Translations under genes and position numbers: made by a program
Assembly: GCA_028695945.1 (NCBI GenBank)
Contig: JAQVIB010000088.1
Coordinates: 1 to 7,983, forward strand
Length of the DNA stretch: 7,983 nucleotides
Direction of reading: 5' to 3'
Origin: Lachnospiraceae bacterium
Lineage (GTDB): Bacteria; Bacillota; Clostridia; Lachnospirales; Anaerotignaceae
Notes under the pieces: model-generated
The model's database searches: none
What the model saw: only the letters and a program-made list of their open reading frames with translations
What the model was told of the DNA's origin: nothing
Shown: positions 1-6,751 of the stretch, piece by piece
How positions within the stretch are numbered: the first letter of the stretch is position 1
Layout: each line of letters starts with the position of its first letter

Positions 1-608
1 GGGCAGGAACGATTTGCTCTAATGCAGGATACATAGGAATGCCAGTTTCGCAGGGCATTTATGGTGATGAAGGGCTTATACTTGCATCGGTGCAATGTCT
101 GCCAATACGTATTTTTACATGGACCATTGGTATGGCTTTGTTTGTTAAAACTGATAGAAAACAGGCGATTAAAACCATATTCACCCACCCATGTATTGTG
201 TCTGTGTTTATTGGAATGATTTTAATGGTGACGCCGTTAAGGTTACCTGTGTTTTTAAACAGTGCAATTAAAAGCATGGGTGGTGGTTCAACGGCAATAT
301 CTATGATGGTTATAGGCATGATTTTGGCAGAGACTGACCCTAAAAAAGTTTTTAACAGGCTTGTTATATATTTTGCGGCAATAAGATTACTTATTATACC
401 AATTATAATGCTGGTTATTTTAAAGCTTTTGCACGTTGACCCTGTTGTTACAGGGGTTTCCGTATTATTAGCTGGAATGCCAGCAGGAAGCAATTCTGTT
501 GTACTTGCGGCAAAATATAATGGGGATGAAGTTTTTGCATCACAAAATATATTTGTATCTACTTTACTTTCTATGGGTACAATACCTTTATTATCGCTAT
601 TTCTATAG
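1..608 (+). CDS. AEC-family (auxin efflux carrier type) permease, 3' part
   Basis: Partial gene: the frame is open from base 3 with no start in the window, so the N-terminal part lies upstream; about 201 residues and a TAG stop are present. The first visible residues, SNAGYIGMPV, match the conserved helix-break motif in the middle of AEC permeases (usual length about 300-320). The C-terminal end, with GMPAGSNSVVLAAKYNGDE followed by a STLLS segment and a final hydrophobic helix, is also typical of the family. Roughly five hydrophobic membrane segments can be seen, at about bases 75-150, 180-240, 280-340, 365-425 and 540-605. AEC proteins are secondary transporters in the cytoplasmic membrane, often exporting or importing organic acids such as malate; the substrate cannot be read from this part. 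The stop codon overlaps the ribosome binding site of the next gene, so the two are probably co-transcribed. The methionine at base 39 is internal, not the start. Confidence 0.88.
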   Translation, partial: AGTICSNAGYIGMPVSQGIYGDEGLILASVQCLPIRIFTWTIGMALFVKTDRKQAIKTIFTHPCIVSVFIGMILMVTPLRLPVFLNSAIKSMGGGSTAISMMVIGMILAETDPKKVFNRLVIYFAAIRLLIIPIIMLVILKLLHVDPVVTGVSVLLAGMPAGSNSVVLAAKYNGDEVFASQNIFVSTLLSMGTIPLLSLFL

Positions 609-612
609 GAGG
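607..612 (+). promoter_or_regulatory. Ribosome binding site that decides the GNAT start
   Basis: A perfect AGGAGG overlaps the TAG stop of the transporter gene. Two ATG codons follow in the same frame, at 615 and 621. The first is only 2 bases from the AGGAGG, too close for normal initiation; the second is 8 bases away, the usual distance. The start at 621 is therefore preferred. Confidence 0.8.
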
Positions 613-620
613 TCATGAAA

Positions 621-1133
621 ATGAAGTTAGTAAGTGTAGGTGTTTCGGATTTCGATATTGTATTTCAAATTATGGATAAAGCTTTTCCAAATACAGAAAT
701 GCGTACATATGAAGGGCAAAAAAAGCTTTTTGATATACCAAATTACAGTGTGCTTATGAACGAAGAAAAAACAGCGTTTATAGCCCAATGGGATTTTAAA
801 AAGGCTGTATATATTGAGCATTTTGCTGTAAGTGATAGCCTTCGTGGTAACGGAATTGGAAAAGAAATGCTAGAGGAATTTTTGAACACTACGAATGGAA
901 GGGTTTTCCTTGAAGCAGAACCGCCTGAAGGAGAAATGGCAAAGCGTAGAATTGGTTTTTATGAGAGAATTGGATTTGTGCTTAACCAATATTATTACCT
1001 ACAACCTTCTTATAGGAATAATGAACAGCCTATAGAACTTAAAATTATGACACATGGTAGAGGGATAGATGAAAAACAGTTTGAGGAACTTAAAAAGCTT
1101 TTGTACAGCCATGTTTACAATTTCAAAGAATAA
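621..1133 (+). CDS. GNAT-family N-acetyltransferase
   Basis: A 170-residue protein with the GNAT fold, which transfers an acetyl group from acetyl-CoA to an amine; the acceptor is unknown. Visible support: the beta-4/alpha-3 acetyl-CoA loop RGNGIG at about residues 75-80 (the R/Q-x-x-G-x-G/A signature), preceded by a strand EHFAVSDS (66-73), and the FYERIGF segment (113-119) typical of motif B. Length is normal for a single-domain GNAT. No signal peptide or membrane segment is seen, so it should be cytosolic. The start at 621 was chosen over the in-frame ATG at 615 because of spacing from AGGAGG. It follows the AEC permease by 12 bases and is probably translated from the same message. The C-terminal extension after residue 125, rich in Lys/Glu, gives no clue to function. 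Confidence 0.88.
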   Translation: MKLVSVGVSDFDIVFQIMDKAFPNTEMRTYEGQKKLFDIPNYSVLMNEEKTAFIAQWDFKKAVYIEHFAVSDSLRGNGIGKEMLEEFLNTTNGRVFLEAEPPEGEMAKRRIGFYERIGFVLNQYYYLQPSYRNNEQPIELKIMTHGRGIDEKQFEELKKLLYSHVYNFKE

Positions 1134-1165
1134 AGTTCTAAAAAGCAAGCTATATAGTGTATATA

Positions 1166-1197
1166 AAGTTAAATTATCTTAACTTAATAATTTTTTT
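1166..1197 (+). terminator. Possible weak terminator after the GNAT gene
   Basis: A 7-bp perfect stem, AAGTTAA (1166-1172) with TTAACTT (1179-1185), has a 6-base loop and is followed five bases later by a run of seven T (1191-1197). The stem has only one G-C pair and the T-run is displaced, so it may be a weak terminator or chance in AT-rich DNA. A second T-rich stretch follows at about 1201-1211. Confidence 0.35.
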
Positions 1198-1281
1198 CGT
1201 ATTTTTTTTCTTAATAGTGTAATAAATAGTATGAAATTTAATGTGGTAATAAATGTAAAATTATGGTAAGATATAAAAAAC

Positions 1282-1310
1282 TTGACGGATTAGGAAAAAG
1301 GCACTATTTA
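1282..1310 (+). promoter_or_regulatory. Candidate promoter of the KamA-family gene
   Basis: TTGACG (1282-1287) and TATTTA (1305-1310) are separated by 17 bases, matching sigma-A spacing, each with one or two departures from consensus. Transcription would start near 1317, giving a short leader just ahead of the AGGAGG at 1321-1326. A competing candidate is an extended -10, TGGTAAGAT, at 1264-1272, which has no good -35. Confidence 0.45.
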
Positions 1311-1334
1311 TAGAAACGAAAGGAGGCCGACTAT

Positions 1335-2426
1335 ATGGATTGGTTAGAAGAACTGAAAAACAACATAACATCGGCAGAGGAATTGAAACAGATTTTACAT
1401 TTTTCAGAAGAAGAAACTAGTAGGATGGGAAAAATTCTTGACCAGTATCCTTTGTCTTTGGGGAAATATTATCTTTCTATTATTAATATGGAAGATAAGG
1501 ATGACCCAATCAAAAAAATGTGTATCCCATCTATTACAGAAACAGATGTGGATGGTAGTTTTGATACTAGCGGCGAAGGAACGAATACAGTAATGACAGG
1601 CCTTCAGCACAAATACGCACAAACGGCACTTATTCTTTCTACAAGTTTATGTGCTATGTATTGCAGGCATTGTTTTAGAAAAAGACTTGTGGGAACATCA
1701 GACCAAGAAATTGCCGTTTATTTCGACGAAATTATGGGCTATATTAATGAGCATAAAGAAATATCCAATGTGCTTATATCGGGCGGAGACAGTTTTTTAA
1801 ACAAAAATGAAGTTATAGAAAAGTATTTAAACAGACTATGTGAAATGGAACATTTGGATTTTATACGTTTTGGAACAAGAACACCCGTAGTTCTTCCATC
1901 AAGAATTTATGGTGATGAAGAACTGTTAAATATACTTGAAAAATATAATAGTAAAAAAACAATTTATGTAGTTACTCAGTTTAATCACCCAAATGAAATA
2001 ACTGAGCAGGCGGTTAAAGCTGTGAACTGTCTTGAAAGAATAGGCATTACAGTGAAAAACCAAGCAGTTCTTTTGAAAGGGGTAAACGATAATCCAGAAA
2101 CTATGGCAACATTGCTTCGTAAGCTTACGTCTGTTGGCATTGACCCATATTACGTTTTTCAATGCAGACCAGTTACTGGAGTTAAAAACCAGTTCCAAGT
2201 ACCTATTATAAAAGGATACAAGATAATTGAAGATGCAAAGGCTATGGTAAATGGCATTGGTAAAGCTTTTAGATATTGCATGAGCCATGAAAGTGGAAAG
2301 ATGGAAATATTAGGTGAAGTAGAACCCAACAAAATGATTTTTAAATATCAGGAAGCTAAAAATCCCGAAAATTATGGGAAATTATTTGAATACAAAATAA
2401 GCGACAGCCAATGTTGGCTTGATTAA
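1335..2426 (+). CDS. KamA-family radical SAM / PLP aminomutase-like protein
   Basis: A 363-residue homologue of lysine 2,3-aminomutase, an enzyme family that moves an amino group between carbons 2 and 3 using SAM, a [4Fe-4S] cluster and PLP. Seen: the cluster motif C106-x3-C110-x2-C113 in CAMYCRHCFRKR; SGGD (149-152), the SAM-binding GGD-type segment; TQFNHPNEIT (214-223), close to the family THFNHP motif; and NQAVLLKGVND (242-252). Family knowledge: the PLP lysine sits in PGGGGK (K337 in the Clostridium subterminale enzyme). Here the loop is HESGK with K322 in the same place, and the 44-residue distance to the substrate-site position is unchanged. The two aspartates that bind the lysine side chain (D293, D330) align with R278 and C315, so lysine is probably not the substrate. 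The gene has its own ribosome site (AGGAGG, 8 bases from ATG), candidate promoter and strong terminator, so it looks monocistronic. It may act on an acidic amino acid or do something not yet assigned. Confidence 0.85.
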   Translation: MDWLEELKNNITSAEELKQILHFSEEETSRMGKILDQYPLSLGKYYLSIINMEDKDDPIKKMCIPSITETDVDGSFDTSGEGTNTVMTGLQHKYAQTALILSTSLCAMYCRHCFRKRLVGTSDQEIAVYFDEIMGYINEHKEISNVLISGGDSFLNKNEVIEKYLNRLCEMEHLDFIRFGTRTPVVLPSRIYGDEELLNILEKYNSKKTIYVVTQFNHPNEITEQAVKAVNCLERIGITVKNQAVLLKGVNDNPETMATLLRKLTSVGIDPYYVFQCRPVTGVKNQFQVPIIKGYKIIEDAKAMVNGIGKAFRYCMSHESGKMEILGEVEPNKMIFKYQEAKNPENYGKLFEYKISDSQCWLD

Positions 2427-2451
2427 TAACTTATATTTTAAGAATAATGAA

Positions 2452-2490
2452 AAGGGAATGCTGAAAAATTTCAACATTCCCTTCTTTTTT
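2452..2490 (+). terminator. Intrinsic terminator of the KamA-family gene
   Basis: A perfect 9-bp stem, AAGGGAATG (2452-2460) with CATTCCCTT (2475-2483), can be prolonged by an inner TGAAA/TTTCA pairing, and is followed by C and six T (2485-2490). It begins 25 bases after the stop at 2424-2426. Read on the minus strand the stem lacks a clean T-run, so it mainly serves the plus-strand gene, although it also lies at the 3' end of the converging minus-strand fragment. Confidence 0.9.
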
Positions 2491-2494
2491 GAAA

Positions 2495-2875
2495 TTATTT
2501 AATTGTTTTAACAGCTTTGTCAGCGAAATCTGTGGTTACAAATTTTTCAAATGGAACACGAGTACTAAGCTCGCCGCCATCTTCCATAATGTCTTGAATC
2601 AGTTCAAAACCGTCAGCGTCAAATACAGGGTCAGTTTTCCAAGTGTCTTGTGATTTATAGCGGTCAATAATTTTTGTTAGTGTTTCAATATTGCTATCTT
2701 CAAAGTATGGTAGGCAAACTTCAGCAATTTCAGCTGAGGTATGAGAATCTACCCAAAGTTGACCCTTATATATTGCGTTAGTAAATTTTTGAATGGTATC
2801 TGGATTTGCGGAGATATAATCTTTGGTAGACATATAAACGGTATATGGCAAATAACCGCTGGCTTCACTAAATGG
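2495..2875 (-). pseudogene. C-terminal fragment of an NMT1/SsuA-type ABC substrate-binding protein
   Basis: The reading frame is open from an in-frame stop at 2878-2876 to the TAA at 2497-2495, about 126 residues. The clear homology begins close to that upstream stop (SEASGYLPYTVYMSTKDYI). The pattern PYTVYMSTKDYI, NPDTIQKFTNAIYKGQ, YFEDSNIETL, IDRYKSQDTWKTDP, FELIQDIM and VPFEKFVTTDFADKA is characteristic of the last third of periplasmic-type binding proteins of the nitrate/sulfonate/thiamine-precursor (NMT1, SsuA, TauA) group, which are normally about 320-340 residues. The signal peptide, the lipobox and the first lobe are all missing. No ribosome site precedes the only initiator-like codon (TTG at 2851-2849), and no permease or ATPase gene is nearby. 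I read it as a dead remnant cut at its 5' end where the serine recombinase gene now lies. The remaining codons show no internal stop or frameshift, so the truncation may be fairly recent. Confidence 0.8.
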
Positions 2876-2892
2876 TTAATATGCACTACCAT
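2872..2892. repeat. Small inverted repeat at the recombinase / broken-gene junction
   Basis: ATGGT (2872-2876) and ACCAT (2888-2892) are 5-bp inverted arms around an 11-base centre, lying exactly where the recombinase reading frame ends and homology to the binding protein begins. Serine integrase attachment sites are imperfect inverted repeats around a 2-base crossover, so this is the best visible place for a hybrid attachment site. The arms are short and could be chance. Confidence 0.25.
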
Positions 2893-4292
2893 CATGCAAA
2901 AAAATAAAGAGTTATATTTTTGGTGTTTTTCTCTATTAGTACTTTCTCAACCAGGGTTCGGAAAGCTTCTCTTTTACTAATGGGGTTTTCATTGCTTTTT
3001 AGAAGGGCAAGTAAATCTGATATTTCAGCATTAAAACAGTGAGTATCAATTTTGTTATGGTTATTTTTATTTTGCATACATTCTAGTTTTTCAATTTCTG
3101 AAAGAAGTGTTTTTTTATTTTCGCCGTATTCCGTTATGCTATCCAAGCCAGCAAGAAAAGCTTCTTTAGCACGATTTAGTGCTTGTTTTAGTTTTTTAAT
3201 ATCATTACTATAGTCCGTTTTAAGAGAAGATTTTTCGGGTATTTCCAAACAAAAGTGAGTGTTATCGTTCTCTAATATTTCTTCTAAGATGGCGTAAATT
3301 TGCTTTTCCAGAACATCAACCTTAAAGGAAATGCCAGAAGAACACTGTCCACGAGATTGTCCGCTACATCTAAACCTTGCCTTTTTGCCCTCATGTTCTC
3401 TGGGTTTAACGTAAGTGTAAACGCAGTTACATTCTGAACAATAAATAATTCCACTAAGCCAGTGATTACAAAATTCAGGAGGCTTTGCATTCCTGCGAAG
3501 TCTTAAAGCTCGTTGTGCAGCTATTCTTTGAATTTCCTCAAACTCGGTTTCGCTTATTAGCGGTTCGTGGTTGGATTTTTGAACAATAATACCATTAGAC
3601 GATGTCCAACGAAGATACCCCTTGTAAACAGGGTTTTTAATCATATACTCAATGCGTCTTCGTTCAAGAGTGATACCGTTTTTAGTACGGATATTTTTTT
3701 CTCTCATTTCTGTAGATATGGAATAAGGAGTTCTTCCTTTTAGAATTTCAGAAAAAATATATTTGGCAACAGGTGCTTCTTGCTGGTTTAGAACAAGCAT
3801 TTTTAAGTTTTTGTCATAGTTATACCCAAAAGGTGCATGGGCACAAAATTCGCCACGCAAGGCTTTTTGTTCCAAGCCACGTTTAACATTTTTTGATAAC
3901 TTACGTGAATACATTTCATTCATCGCACCGAATAAGGCATCCGTTATTAGTGAAGTATCCTCGTCAAGAGTTGGTTCTGTTATTGAAACGATACTCACGC
4001 CATTCTTCTTTAATATCGATTTATATACTAAGGATTGTTCAAGATTTCTTGCAAATCTACTGCTATCGTATATAAGCACGTATTCAAAATATTTTTTACT
4101 GCTATCATCAATCATTTGCAGGAACTGTGGACGTTTTTCTGCATTTCTTCCTGAAATACCCTCGTCTATGTAAAGGTGCTGAATAAGGTAATTATTTTGT
4201 TTGGCATATTCATTTATTAAACGCTCTTGGCTTTCAATTGAATGTTCCTGTCTATCTGTTGACATTCGCATATATGCAACGGCTGATTTCAT
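2892..4292 (-). CDS. Large serine recombinase (site-specific integrase/transposase)
   Basis: A 466-residue serine recombinase that cuts and rejoins DNA through a phosphoserine link. Domain order: resolvase-type catalytic domain (about 1-145) with YMRMSTDRQ holding the nucleophile S11 and R9, DEGISGRNAEKRPQF (43-57), and D76, R79 and R82 in YDSSRFARN; recombinase domain (about 150-260); zinc ribbon C285-x2-C288 with C309-x7-C317; then a Lys/Glu-rich coiled-coil stretch (about 360-405) and a short C-terminal tail. All catalytic residues are present and the frame is intact, so it may be active. At 466 residues it is at the short end for this class, which usually runs about 450-700. The start is ATG at 4292 with AGGAGG (4305-4300) seven bases away. 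The purK terminator separates it from purK, so it needs its own promoter, which is not clear. It ends beside the truncated binding-protein fragment, which supports an integration or deletion event at this place. Confidence 0.92.
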   Translation of the reverse strand: MKSAVAYMRMSTDRQEHSIESQERLINEYAKQNNYLIQHLYIDEGISGRNAEKRPQFLQMIDDSSKKYFEYVLIYDSSRFARNLEQSLVYKSILKKNGVSIVSITEPTLDEDTSLITDALFGAMNEMYSRKLSKNVKRGLEQKALRGEFCAHAPFGYNYDKNLKMLVLNQQEAPVAKYIFSEILKGRTPYSISTEMREKNIRTKNGITLERRRIEYMIKNPVYKGYLRWTSSNGIIVQKSNHEPLISETEFEEIQRIAAQRALRLRRNAKPPEFCNHWLSGIIYCSECNCVYTYVKPREHEGKKARFRCSGQSRGQCSSGISFKVDVLEKQIYAILEEILENDNTHFCLEIPEKSSLKTDYSNDIKKLKQALNRAKEAFLAGLDSITEYGENKKTLLSEIEKLECMQNKNNHNKIDTHCFNAEISDLLALLKSNENPISKREAFRTLVEKVLIEKNTKNITLYFFA

Positions 4293-4324
4293 TTTTACAC
4301 CTCCTGCATATATTATATTAAAAT

Positions 4325-4379
4325 AAAAAAGGCTAAATGTTATAACCTTGTTGAATAAAGGATTATAGCATTTAGCCTT
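4325..4379 (-). terminator. Intrinsic terminator after purK
   Basis: Read on the minus strand, AAGGCTAAATG (4379-4369) pairs perfectly with CATTTAGCCTT (4339-4329). The stem continues inward through a G-U pair, TATAA and a CC/GG pair, with one bulged base, to roughly 19 bp in total, and the loop is about 12-14 bases. The T-run on the minus strand is at 4330-4325, followed by more T. It starts 10 bases past the purK stop and separates purK from the recombinase. Confidence 0.9.
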
Positions 4380-4388
4380 AATATTAGT

Positions 4389-5552
4389 TTACATTTTTAT
4401 TTCACCTGTTATTTTAATTACATTTTTTGCTTGTGCAGCATTTTCAGCCGCCTCGGTTAAGGTTTTTCCAGTTGCAGTAAGGTGCCCCATTTTTCGTTTT
4501 GGCTTGCTTTCTTCCTTTCCGTACACATGAAGCATTACCCCAGGTATAGCAAGGCATTGGTCTGCACCAAGTACAATTGTTTTGCCTTTAAACCCATCTT
4601 CGCCAAGAATATTTCGCATAATCGCAGGTCTTACAAGTGATGCATCACCTAAAGGTAAGCCGCTTACTGCACGTATATGCTGTTCAAACTGGCTTGTAAC
4701 GCAGGCTTCAATGGTGTAATGACCAGAGTTATGTGGACGTGGTGCAACCTCGTTTATAGCAACATTACCGTTCTTATCTACAAACATTTCCATGCAGAAC
4801 ATGCCAACACCGTTAAAAACCTCCATAACACGTTTTGCCAGCGACATAGCTTTATTGGTTGTTGCTTCATCAATTGCAGCAGGAACTCTTGTTTCATCTA
4901 AAATGTTATCAAAATGAATGTTTTCAGCTACAGGATATACTTTTATATCACCATTTATAGCACGACATGCCAGTACGGAAATTTCCATTGTAAACGGATA
5001 AAAACGCTCTGCCATAAGTGGAAGAGTACCGTTTCCAAGAACTTTGTAGCCATTTTCAACATCATCTGCATTTTTAACAACATAGTTTCCTTTGCCATCA
5101 TAACCGCCAGTACAAGCTTTTAAAAGCATTGGAAAGCCGAAGGTATTACCAGCCTTAATTATATCTTCAACAGTTTTAACTTCAACAAAATCAGGTACTG
5201 GTACATCGTTTTCATCCAAAAGAGTTTTTTGCAAAAATTTATTTTGAATTATTTCAAGGCTTGTGGCGGTAGGGTAAACTTCTTTCCCTTCTTTTTCAAG
5301 GTCTTTAAGAACTTTGGCGTTAATATGCTCAAATTCGTAGGTAATTACATCACTTTTTTCAGCCAAAAGGCGAATAGCTTTTTCATCATCGAAGTCGGCA
5401 ACTATATGTTCATCAACAATTGTATGGGCAGGGCAGTTTAATGTTGGGTCTAAAACAGTAATGTAGAAGCCCATTTTTTTTGCCTCAAGAATCATCATTT
5501 GACCAAGCTGTCCTCCGCCTATAATGCCTATTTTTTTATGTATATTTTCCAT
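4389..5552 (-). CDS. purK: 5-(carboxyamino)imidazole ribonucleotide synthase (PurK)
   Basis: A 387-residue ATP-grasp enzyme of purine synthesis: it uses ATP and bicarbonate to carboxylate the amino group of AIR, giving N5-CAIR, which PurE then rearranges. Visible: the N-terminal PurK nucleotide-fold motif GIIGGGQLGQMM (9-20), the ATP-grasp glycine loop GGYDGKGN (149-156), the metal- and phosphate-binding NEVAPRPHNSGHYT (267-280) typical of PurK, the GLPLG turn (298-302) and the C-terminal KRKMGHLTATG (353-363). Length is normal for PurK. Start ATG at 5552; GGAGG (5565-5561) lies 8 bases upstream. Usually purE stands beside purK; here it does not, and the upstream neighbour is an acyltransferase 33 bases away with no terminator between them, so transcription may run through. 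A long terminator follows. No purine riboswitch is seen upstream. Confidence 0.95.
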   Translation of the reverse strand: MENIHKKIGIIGGGQLGQMMILEAKKMGFYITVLDPTLNCPAHTIVDEHIVADFDDEKAIRLLAEKSDVITYEFEHINAKVLKDLEKEGKEVYPTATSLEIIQNKFLQKTLLDENDVPVPDFVEVKTVEDIIKAGNTFGFPMLLKACTGGYDGKGNYVVKNADDVENGYKVLGNGTLPLMAERFYPFTMEISVLACRAINGDIKVYPVAENIHFDNILDETRVPAAIDEATTNKAMSLAKRVMEVFNGVGMFCMEMFVDKNGNVAINEVAPRPHNSGHYTIEACVTSQFEQHIRAVSGLPLGDASLVRPAIMRNILGEDGFKGKTIVLGADQCLAIPGVMLHVYGKEESKPKRKMGHLTATGKTLTEAAENAAQAKNVIKITGEIKM

Positions 5553-5585
5553 TATTTTTTCCTCCGTATTTTTTGCATTATTTTA

Positions 5586-6623
5586 TCACATTTTCTTTGC
5601 AAATAAAATCATTTTTAACCATTTAAAAGCAAGACATCCAGTTATGGTAATTGTGTATACAGTGAAAAAGCGTATTGCATAACCTTTTCCTATATCATTT
5701 ATGCCTTGGGTGGCAAGAATATCATTTATCCTAATTAGCACATAGCAGTGTGCAAGATAAATTGGATAGCTTATGCTGTTTATAGCCATCATTATAGATT
5801 GCGGTTTAGTTCGTGTACCTACTGCCATAGTAAAAAGTATTGCCGAAACACAGTATAAAATATGTATGGTTTCAAGGCTTGGTACATAAATACCTTGCAC
5901 AAAAACCTGAAAGCTTAAATAAATATCTATACATGCAAAAAGCATAAAAACTAATGCAATTATAGTTGATTTTTTAGTTATACATGTGGTGAAATTTTCG
6001 TAATAGATACCGCAAATTGCACCCATAGACCAATATAAAAAATAAGTTGTAAACAATCGGTCATTGTATGCAAATGAGAAACCGCCTGTAACATCATTAA
6101 TCATTTTTGGTAGAAATTGACCCAATAGAATTGTGACTATAAGTGAAAAAGCTAAAATTGCAATAGGGTTAAAACGTTTATATAGCCATTGCCAAAGGGG
6201 CAAAAGTGCATAAAATTGTACTATAACAACAATAAAATAAAATGGGCTAACAAGAGTACCTAGTGCCATGTTTTTTAAAAGATGGTTAAGGGTAAATGGG
6301 AAATAACCGTGGTTACAAAAGTAAACATAGTAGATAACAACCCAAATGATGTAAGGTACTATTATTGTTTTAATTCTTGAAATATAGTAGTTTTTATAGT
6401 TAGTTACAGGCTCTTTTTTAATAAATATTTTAAGGGCAGAAAGAAAAACAAATCCTTGCACTACAAATGCACTAAGCCGCCAAGGAACCATTACTGCTAA
6501 GTATTGAATACTATTTTTTTCAAGTGCAGATACAGCACTGCTGGATATATGTATAAACACCACTAAAAGGCACATTAATACATTTGCAAATATTATTTCT
6601 TGCTTTGGTTTTCTTATTTCCAT
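5586..6623 (-). CDS. Membrane acyltransferase, acyltransferase-3 family
   Basis: A 345-residue integral membrane protein of the acyltransferase-3 (OatA/WecH/NodX-like) family, which moves acetyl or other acyl groups onto cell-surface sugars, lipids or antibiotics; the acceptor here is unknown. About ten hydrophobic helices are visible. H25 in FIHIS at the end of the first helix is at the position of the catalytic histidine of this family, and the segment RIKTIIVPYIIW (83-94) and the late motif SYPIYLAHCYVL (285-296) are typical. There is no extracytoplasmic SGNH domain at the C-terminus, unlike OatA. The frame stays open to an ATG at 6707, but the start at 6623 (MEIRKPKQ) is chosen because GGAGG (6635-6631) is 7 bases upstream and an extended -10 lies within the longer reading. 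It is probably transcribed with purK. Confidence 0.87.
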   Translation of the reverse strand: MEIRKPKQEIIFANVLMCLLVVFIHISSSAVSALEKNSIQYLAVMVPWRLSAFVVQGFVFLSALKIFIKKEPVTNYKNYYISRIKTIIVPYIIWVVIYYVYFCNHGYFPFTLNHLLKNMALGTLVSPFYFIVVIVQFYALLPLWQWLYKRFNPIAILAFSLIVTILLGQFLPKMINDVTGGFSFAYNDRLFTTYFLYWSMGAICGIYYENFTTCITKKSTIIALVFMLFACIDIYLSFQVFVQGIYVPSLETIHILYCVSAILFTMAVGTRTKPQSIMMAINSISYPIYLAHCYVLIRINDILATQGINDIGKGYAIRFFTVYTITITGCLAFKWLKMILFAKKM

Positions 6624-6653
6624 TGTAGTTCCTCCGTTGTTGTATATAGTCGA

Positions 6654-6662
6654 ATTATACCA
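6654..6662 (-). promoter_or_regulatory. Extended -10 promoter of the acyltransferase gene
   Basis: On the minus strand TGGTATAAT is a perfect TG-n-TATAAT extended -10. Transcription would start near 6647, about 24 bases before the ATG at 6623, with GGAGG in between. No good -35 is found at 17 bases; a TTTACA (6678-6673) lies too close, at 13. This promoter probably also drives purK. Confidence 0.65.
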
Positions 6663-6721
6663 TAAAAGGTTTTGTAAATATATAAGATTAATAAAATTTA
6701 AGTGCATTTATACTTTAATAA

Positions 6722-6730
6722 TGGTATAAT
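6722..6730 (+). promoter_or_regulatory. Extended -10 promoter of ftsK
   Basis: TGGTATAAT is again a perfect extended -10, identical to the one on the opposite strand at 6662-6654. Transcription would start near 6737 and give a leader of about 70 bases before the ATG at 6808, including the hairpin at 6752-6780. No convincing -35 is seen. Confidence 0.65.
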
Positions 6731-6751
6731 TAGCTGTTAGAATTTTTTGGG

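Larger units (their letters stand above)
2872..4311 (-). mobile_element. Solitary serine-recombinase insertion or remnant of a larger element
   Basis: The segment between the truncated binding-protein fragment and the purK terminator holds only one gene, a large serine recombinase. A 7-bp inverted match, ATATGCA (2879-2885) and TGCATAT (4305-4311), brackets it, but this is short for AT-rich DNA and overlaps the bases next to the ribosome site. No cargo, excisionase or replication gene is present. Either the recombinase is what remains of an integrated element after deletion, or it moved alone. Exact ends cannot be set from one sequence. Confidence 0.35.

Noticed and set aside
59..616. Long minus-strand open frame opposite the AEC permease
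   Set aside because: The plus-strand product matches a known family across its length; the minus-strand product is the mirror of membrane-protein codons and has no ribosome site.
615..617. Upstream ATG as start of the GNAT gene
   Set aside because: It is only two bases from AGGAGG; the in-frame ATG at 621 has normal spacing.
2741..2980. Plus-strand open frame across the recombinase and binding-protein junction
   Set aside because: It has no ribosome site and no recognisable product; it is antisense to two better supported reading frames.
4312..4317. Minus-strand TATAAT upstream of the recombinase as a promoter -10
   Set aside because: Transcription would begin on top of the ribosome site and there is no -35 at a usable distance; this stretch is simply very AT-rich.
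6624..6707. Longer N-terminus for the acyltransferase, from the ATG at 6707
   Set aside because: No ribosome site precedes it, it would cover the extended -10 promoter, and the added residues do not resemble the family; the ATG at 6623 has GGAGG in place.
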